Assembly: GCF_000209655.1 (NCBI RefSeq)
Contig: NC_015458.1
Location: forward strand, 1,054,001 to 1,118,000
Reading direction: 5' to 3'
Origin: Pusillimonas sp. T7-7
Lineage (GTDB): Bacteria > Pseudomonadota > Gammaproteobacteria > Burkholderiales > Burkholderiaceae_B
DNA: 64,000 nucleotides
This document shows positions 60,898 to 64,000 of this stretch, piece by piece. The translations under genes and the position numbers were made by a program. A model generated the notes under the pieces. That model was not told the origin of the DNA, ran no database searches, and saw nothing but the letters and a program-made list of their open reading frames with translations. The number at the start of each line of letters is the position of its first letter. The stretch's first letter is position 1.

Positions 60898-62337
60898 ATG
60901 AAAGCACTGAGTACTGATGTTGCCATTATTGGTGCAGGCACGGCGGGCCTGTCGGCCTATCGCACAGTCAAGGCGGCTGGCAAGCAAGCCATACTGATCG
61001 AAGGCGGACCTTATGGAACGACCTGCGCCCGCGTGGGCTGCATGCCGTCCAAGTTGCTGATTGCCGCAGCCGAGGCTGCTCATACCGCTGCCACTGCGGC
61101 GCCTTTCGGCGTACATATTGAAGGTAAGCTGCGCATTGATGGCAGGCAGGTCATGGACCGGGTCAAGCGCGAACGCGACCGCTTCGTCGGTTTCGTGCTC
61201 GAGAGCGTTGAAAGCATACCTGCTGCCGATAAGGTTCGAGGCTATGCACGATTTCTGTCAGACACGGTGCTGCAGGTCGATGAGCACACCGAAATTACAG
61301 CCGGCAGCGTTATTATCGCCACGGGCTCCACACCTTTTGTTCCCGAGCCTTACCGGGCCTTGGGCGATCGAGTGGTGATCAATGACGATGTGTTTTATTG
61401 GGATGAGCTGCCCGGCAGCGTCATGGTGGTTGGAGCCGGTGTTATCGGGCTGGAGCTGGGGCAGGCTCTGGCACGCCTGGGCGTCAAGACCACTATTATC
61501 AATCGTAGCGGCGGGGTGGGTGGTCTGACCGACCCCGAGGTGCGTGCCAGTGCCGTTGCAGCCTTTCAGGCAGAGCTGGCTCTTAAGTTGAATGCCAGCA
61601 TCAAGAGCGCGCGTCGTGAGGGTGATCAGGTTGAAGTGAGCTATCAGACAGAAGACGGGGCGGAGCATAGGGCCAGTGTAGATTATCTGCTGGTGGCCGC
61701 GGGGCGCAGGCCCAATGTGCAGGCGCTGGACTTGCACAATACTTCAGCGGTGCTCAACGACAAGGGCATGCCGGAATATGATCAGGCCACTTTGCAGTTG
61801 GGCAACAGTCCGATTTTCATCGCTGGAGATGTCAATGGCATACTGCCTCTGTTGCACGAGGCGGCCGACGACGGGCAGTTCGCAGCTGAAAATGCCGTCG
61901 CCTATCCCGAAGTGGCTCCCGCTGAACGTCGTGCGCCTATGGCTGTGGTGTTTTCAGATCCGCAGCTTGCCCAGGCGGGCATCCGGTTCAAGGATTTGCC
62001 CAGCCAGGGAGTAGTAATAGGCGAAGTGGATTTCTCTAATCAGGGCCGTTCGCGCGTGATGCTGAAGAATCGCGGCAAGCTGAGGGTGTACGGGAGTGTA
62101 CGGGACGGCCGTTTCCTGGGCGCTGAAATGGCGGGTCCAGCCATGGAGCATATTGCGCATCTGCTGGCTTGGGCAGTGCAAAAAGAGCTGACTATCGCTG
62201 AAATGTTGAAGATGCCGTTTTATCATCCGGTGGTGGAAGAGGGCTTGCGGACGGCGCTCCGGGATTGCGCCAAGAAGCTGGTGGCGGCTGAATTGGAGCA
62301 TGTGTGCGAGGGGGATCAGGCGGTCAATAACGCCTGA
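60898..62337 (+). CDS. dihydrolipoamide dehydrogenase-like flavoprotein
   Basis: The 479-residue pyridine nucleotide-disulfide oxidoreductase has an FAD site (IIGAGTAGLSAY), the redox pair C43 and C48 in TTCARVGCMPSK, an NAD site (VVGAGVIGLELGQAL) and a C-terminal catalytic His-Glu pair (H443 and E448 in YHPVVEE). The dimer interface half is complete. It differs from true Lpd in several positions and stands alone without 2-oxoacid dehydrogenase genes, so the substrate disulfide is uncertain. GGAG precedes the ATG. Confidence 0.87.
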   Translation: MKALSTDVAIIGAGTAGLSAYRTVKAAGKQAILIEGGPYGTTCARVGCMPSKLLIAAAEAAHTAATAAPFGVHIEGKLRIDGRQVMDRVKRERDRFVGFVLESVESIPAADKVRGYARFLSDTVLQVDEHTEITAGSVIIATGSTPFVPEPYRALGDRVVINDDVFYWDELPGSVMVVGAGVIGLELGQALARLGVKTTIINRSGGVGGLTDPEVRASAVAAFQAELALKLNASIKSARREGDQVEVSYQTEDGAEHRASVDYLLVAAGRRPNVQALDLHNTSAVLNDKGMPEYDQATLQLGNSPIFIAGDVNGILPLLHEAADDGQFAAENAVAYPEVAPAERRAPMAVVFSDPQLAQAGIRFKDLPSQGVVIGEVDFSNQGRSRVMLKNRGKLRVYGSVRDGRFLGAEMAGPAMEHIAHLLAWAVQKELTIAEMLKMPFYHPVVEEGLRTALRDCAKKLVAAELEHVCEGDQAVNNA

Positions 62338-62345
62338 TTGACCGC
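62315..62345. terminator. two overlapping hairpins at the gene end
   Basis: ATCAGGCG (62315-62322) pairs with CGCCTGAT (62331-62338). GCGGTCAAT (62320-62328) pairs with ATTGACCGC (62337-62345). The two stems share bases and cannot form together. They span the stop codon of the flavoprotein gene, convergent with the Sco gene. Confidence 0.5.
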
Positions 62346-62398
62346 TCAGATCGCAAATCGCGAGAGCCTTCTGAGGCTACACACGAAATAGCAGTGAA

Positions 62399-62998
62399 CT
62401 ACCCTTGCTGATCCAGCAGCGTCTTCACTCCGGCTGTAAGCACTTCCACCGATTCAGTATCAGCCGCCAGATAACGCGCACGGCCGGAGGCGTCGAAAAT
62501 ATACACCCCCCGGCTATGGGCTACTTCATAGTTATCCGGATTATCACCCGTAGGTTTCTCGATCTGGAAAGCAACACGATAGCGGCGGGCCACATCGGCC
62601 ACCTGCTTCTCAGTGCCTGTAAGGCCAATGGCATTGCTGTCGAACGCCTTAACATAAGCCTGCAGAATGTCTGGTGTATCTCGATGCGGATCCACACTGA
62701 TGAACACAATCTGCACCTTGTCGGCATCATCGTCCAGTTCAAGCATGACCTGAGACAGTTGGGCCATCGTTGTAGGGCAGACATCCGGGCAACTGGCGTA
62801 GCCGAAAAACAGCATGACCGTACTGCCCTTGAAATCATCCTCGGTAACTGTTTTGCCCCCTGCCGCCTGCAGTGTAAAGCGCAAGTCGGGCAAAAAGCCG
62901 CGTACATTGTGCAGGGCTGTTTCAGCTTGGGCAACACCGGACCAGGCAAGTACGGCGCTTGCAAGAAAACCCAGGAAAAAACGATACATGATACGCAT
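62399..62998 (-). CDS. Sco1/SenC/PrrC family copper protein
   Basis: The 199-residue protein has a signal or anchor segment (about residues 1-24) and a thioredoxin-like fold with the copper ligands C70 and C74 in SCPDVC and the later His in VAHSRG. Sco proteins deliver copper to the CuA site of cytochrome oxidase or act in redox control. ATG at 62998 is chosen over a TTG at 63007. No cox genes are adjacent. It lies 68 bases downstream of the M3 peptidase gene. Confidence 0.92.
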   Translation of the reverse strand: MRIMYRFFLGFLASAVLAWSGVAQAETALHNVRGFLPDLRFTLQAAGGKTVTEDDFKGSTVMLFFGYASCPDVCPTTMAQLSQVMLELDDDADKVQIVFISVDPHRDTPDILQAYVKAFDSNAIGLTGTEKQVADVARRYRVAFQIEKPTGDNPDNYEVAHSRGVYIFDASGRARYLAADTESVEVLTAGVKTLLDQQG

Positions 62999-63066
62999 GG
63001 CAGTCAAAACAAAAAACAGGGCAATAGCGCCTTAAAAGATTATAAGCCAGCGACTTGCAGAACCGG

Positions 63067-64000
63067 CTAGGCCATACCGCTGTGACGCAGCAAGGCATCG
63101 ATAGACGGCTCGCGGCCACGAAAGGCCTTGAACGACTCGGCGGCTGGGCGTGATCCTCCCACAGCCAGTATCTCGCTCAGGAAACGTTGGCCGGTTGCGG
63201 CATCGAGCGTGTCGAGCGGCTGTCCTTCAGCCGCAGGGGGGCTATTTTCCTCGAACGCGGCATAGGCATCGGCCGACAGCACTTCGGCCCATTTATAGCT
63301 GTAGTATCCGGCGCCGTAGCCCCCGGCGAACAAATGGGAGAAGTTGTGGGGGAAACGGTTCCATGACGGTGGGAATAATACAGCTACTTCCTGGCGCACT
63401 TCATCGAGCAGGGCAAGCACAGCGCCCATGCTCATGCCATGGGCTTGGTGATGGATACCCATGTCGAACAGCGAAAACTCGATCTGCCTCAACATCTGCA
63501 TCCCGCCTTGAAAGTTGCGGGCGGCCAGTAGCTTGTCGTAGAGCGCGCGGGGCAGGGCCTCGCCGGTATCCACGTGCGCCGACAAGGCCTGTACAACTTT
63601 GTATTCCCAGCAGAAGTTTTCCATGAATTGCGACGGCAGTTCTATGGCATCCCATTCGACACTGGCAAATGCGGCAGCCCCCGGATCATCGACCTGCGAC
63701 AGCAAGGCGTGCAAAGCATGCCCGCTTTCGTGAAAAAGCGTAATGACGTCATCGTGGGTGAGCAGGGCGGGTTTGCCATTTTGCGCCCGCGAGAAGTTGC
63801 AGGTCAGGTAAACCACGGGTGTCTGAATGGCTTGGCCGTGACGGCGGCGATTGCGTTCGCTGTCGACCCAGGCGCCGCTTTGCTTGCCCTGGCGTGCGTA
63901 CAAATCTATGTACAGTGTGCCCAGCACGTCGTTCTGTGCTGAAATCACTTCGTAAGCCTGGGCATCGTCATGCCAGGTGCTTGCATCGCTCGCGCGCAGG
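63067..64000 (-). CDS. prlC: oligopeptidase A / M3 family metallopeptidase (partial)
   Basis: The frame continues beyond the window edge, so only the C-terminal 310 residues are seen. The zinc motif HESGHALH is intact, and the later GYGAGYYSYKWAEVLSADAYAAFE segment is typical of PrlC/OpdA-like M3 peptidases. The enzyme cuts short peptides in the cytosol, including signal peptide fragments. The N-terminal half lies outside the window. Confidence 0.92.
   Translation of the reverse strand, partial: LRASDASTWHDDAQAYEVISAQNDVLGTLYIDLYARQGKQSGAWVDSERNRRRHGQAIQTPVVYLTCNFSRAQNGKPALLTHDDVITLFHESGHALHALLSQVDDPGAAAFASVEWDAIELPSQFMENFCWEYKVVQALSAHVDTGEALPRALYDKLLAARNFQGGMQMLRQIEFSLFDMGIHHQAHGMSMGAVLALLDEVRQEVAVLFPPSWNRFPHNFSHLFAGGYGAGYYSYKWAEVLSADAYAAFEENSPPAAEGQPLDTLDAATGQRFLSEILAVGGSRPAAESFKAFRGREPSIDALLRHSGMA

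Overview
The window is a gene-dense stretch of a moderately GC-rich proteobacterial chromosome carrying about 60 protein genes. No tRNA, rRNA, insertion sequence, prophage or CRISPR array was seen. The gene set suggests Burkholderiales, most likely a relative of Bordetella, Achromobacter or Pusillimonas (Alcaligenaceae): a BktB-type thiolase, the surE-pcm-nlpD group, gmk-rpoZ-spoT, a DctPQM TRAP transporter, a pfam04392-type ABC transporter and a YbdG-type channel. The family assignment is inference from gene content; no alignment was run.

Layout. 1-8.5 kb: a lipoprotein and an Lrp/AsnC regulator divergent from an EamA exporter, then an lrgAB pair, an acyl-CoA synthetase, yajQ, and a minus-strand yadG/yadH-type ABC exporter followed by a DapA-like aldolase. 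8.5-16.5 kb: housekeeping genes on the plus strand (NAD(P)HX repair, HAD hydrolase, tadA, ldcA, ybiT, a YigZ protein), then thioredoxin and a purine permease on the minus strand. 16.7-23.9 kb: tsaD, plsY, surE-pcm-nlpD, an exonuclease, a Spy-like protein and rlmD. rpoS, which often follows nlpD, is not there. 23.9-27.9 kb: a 1208-residue regulator (winged helix, BTAD, degenerate cyclase, ATPase, helical repeats) divergent from a 69-residue protein that resembles Nif11 leader-like peptides. This pair is the most unusual locus in the window.

27.9-37 kb: argH, a YbdG-type channel, glnB, yaeQ, ubiC, an RluF-like synthase, rlmJ, ugpQ and ppiD. 37-42 kb: tesA divergent from a ybbA-type ATPase without its permease, a TRAP transporter operon and an M23 peptidase. 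42-47.6 kb: spoT-rpoZ-gmk, a methyltransferase with an overlapping unknown gene, an exonuclease III and a 47-codon small gene. 47.7-52.9 kb: bktB with a spermidine-synthase-like gene, a three-gene ABC importer and a BON-domain lipoprotein. 53.2-59.3 kb: a complete RND efflux operon with no adjacent regulator gene. 59.3-64 kb: pdxJ, a nitroreductase, an Lpd-like flavoprotein, a Sco protein and an M3 oligopeptidase cut by the window end.

A recurring theme is strong inverted repeats. Several are ordinary terminators between convergent genes. Others (before the thioredoxin, ppiD, the 47-codon gene and the 69-codon gene) look like terminator hairpins in the leader just upstream of a start codon, where attenuation is possible. 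Promoter and hairpin calls come from reading by eye; no folding energies were calculated.
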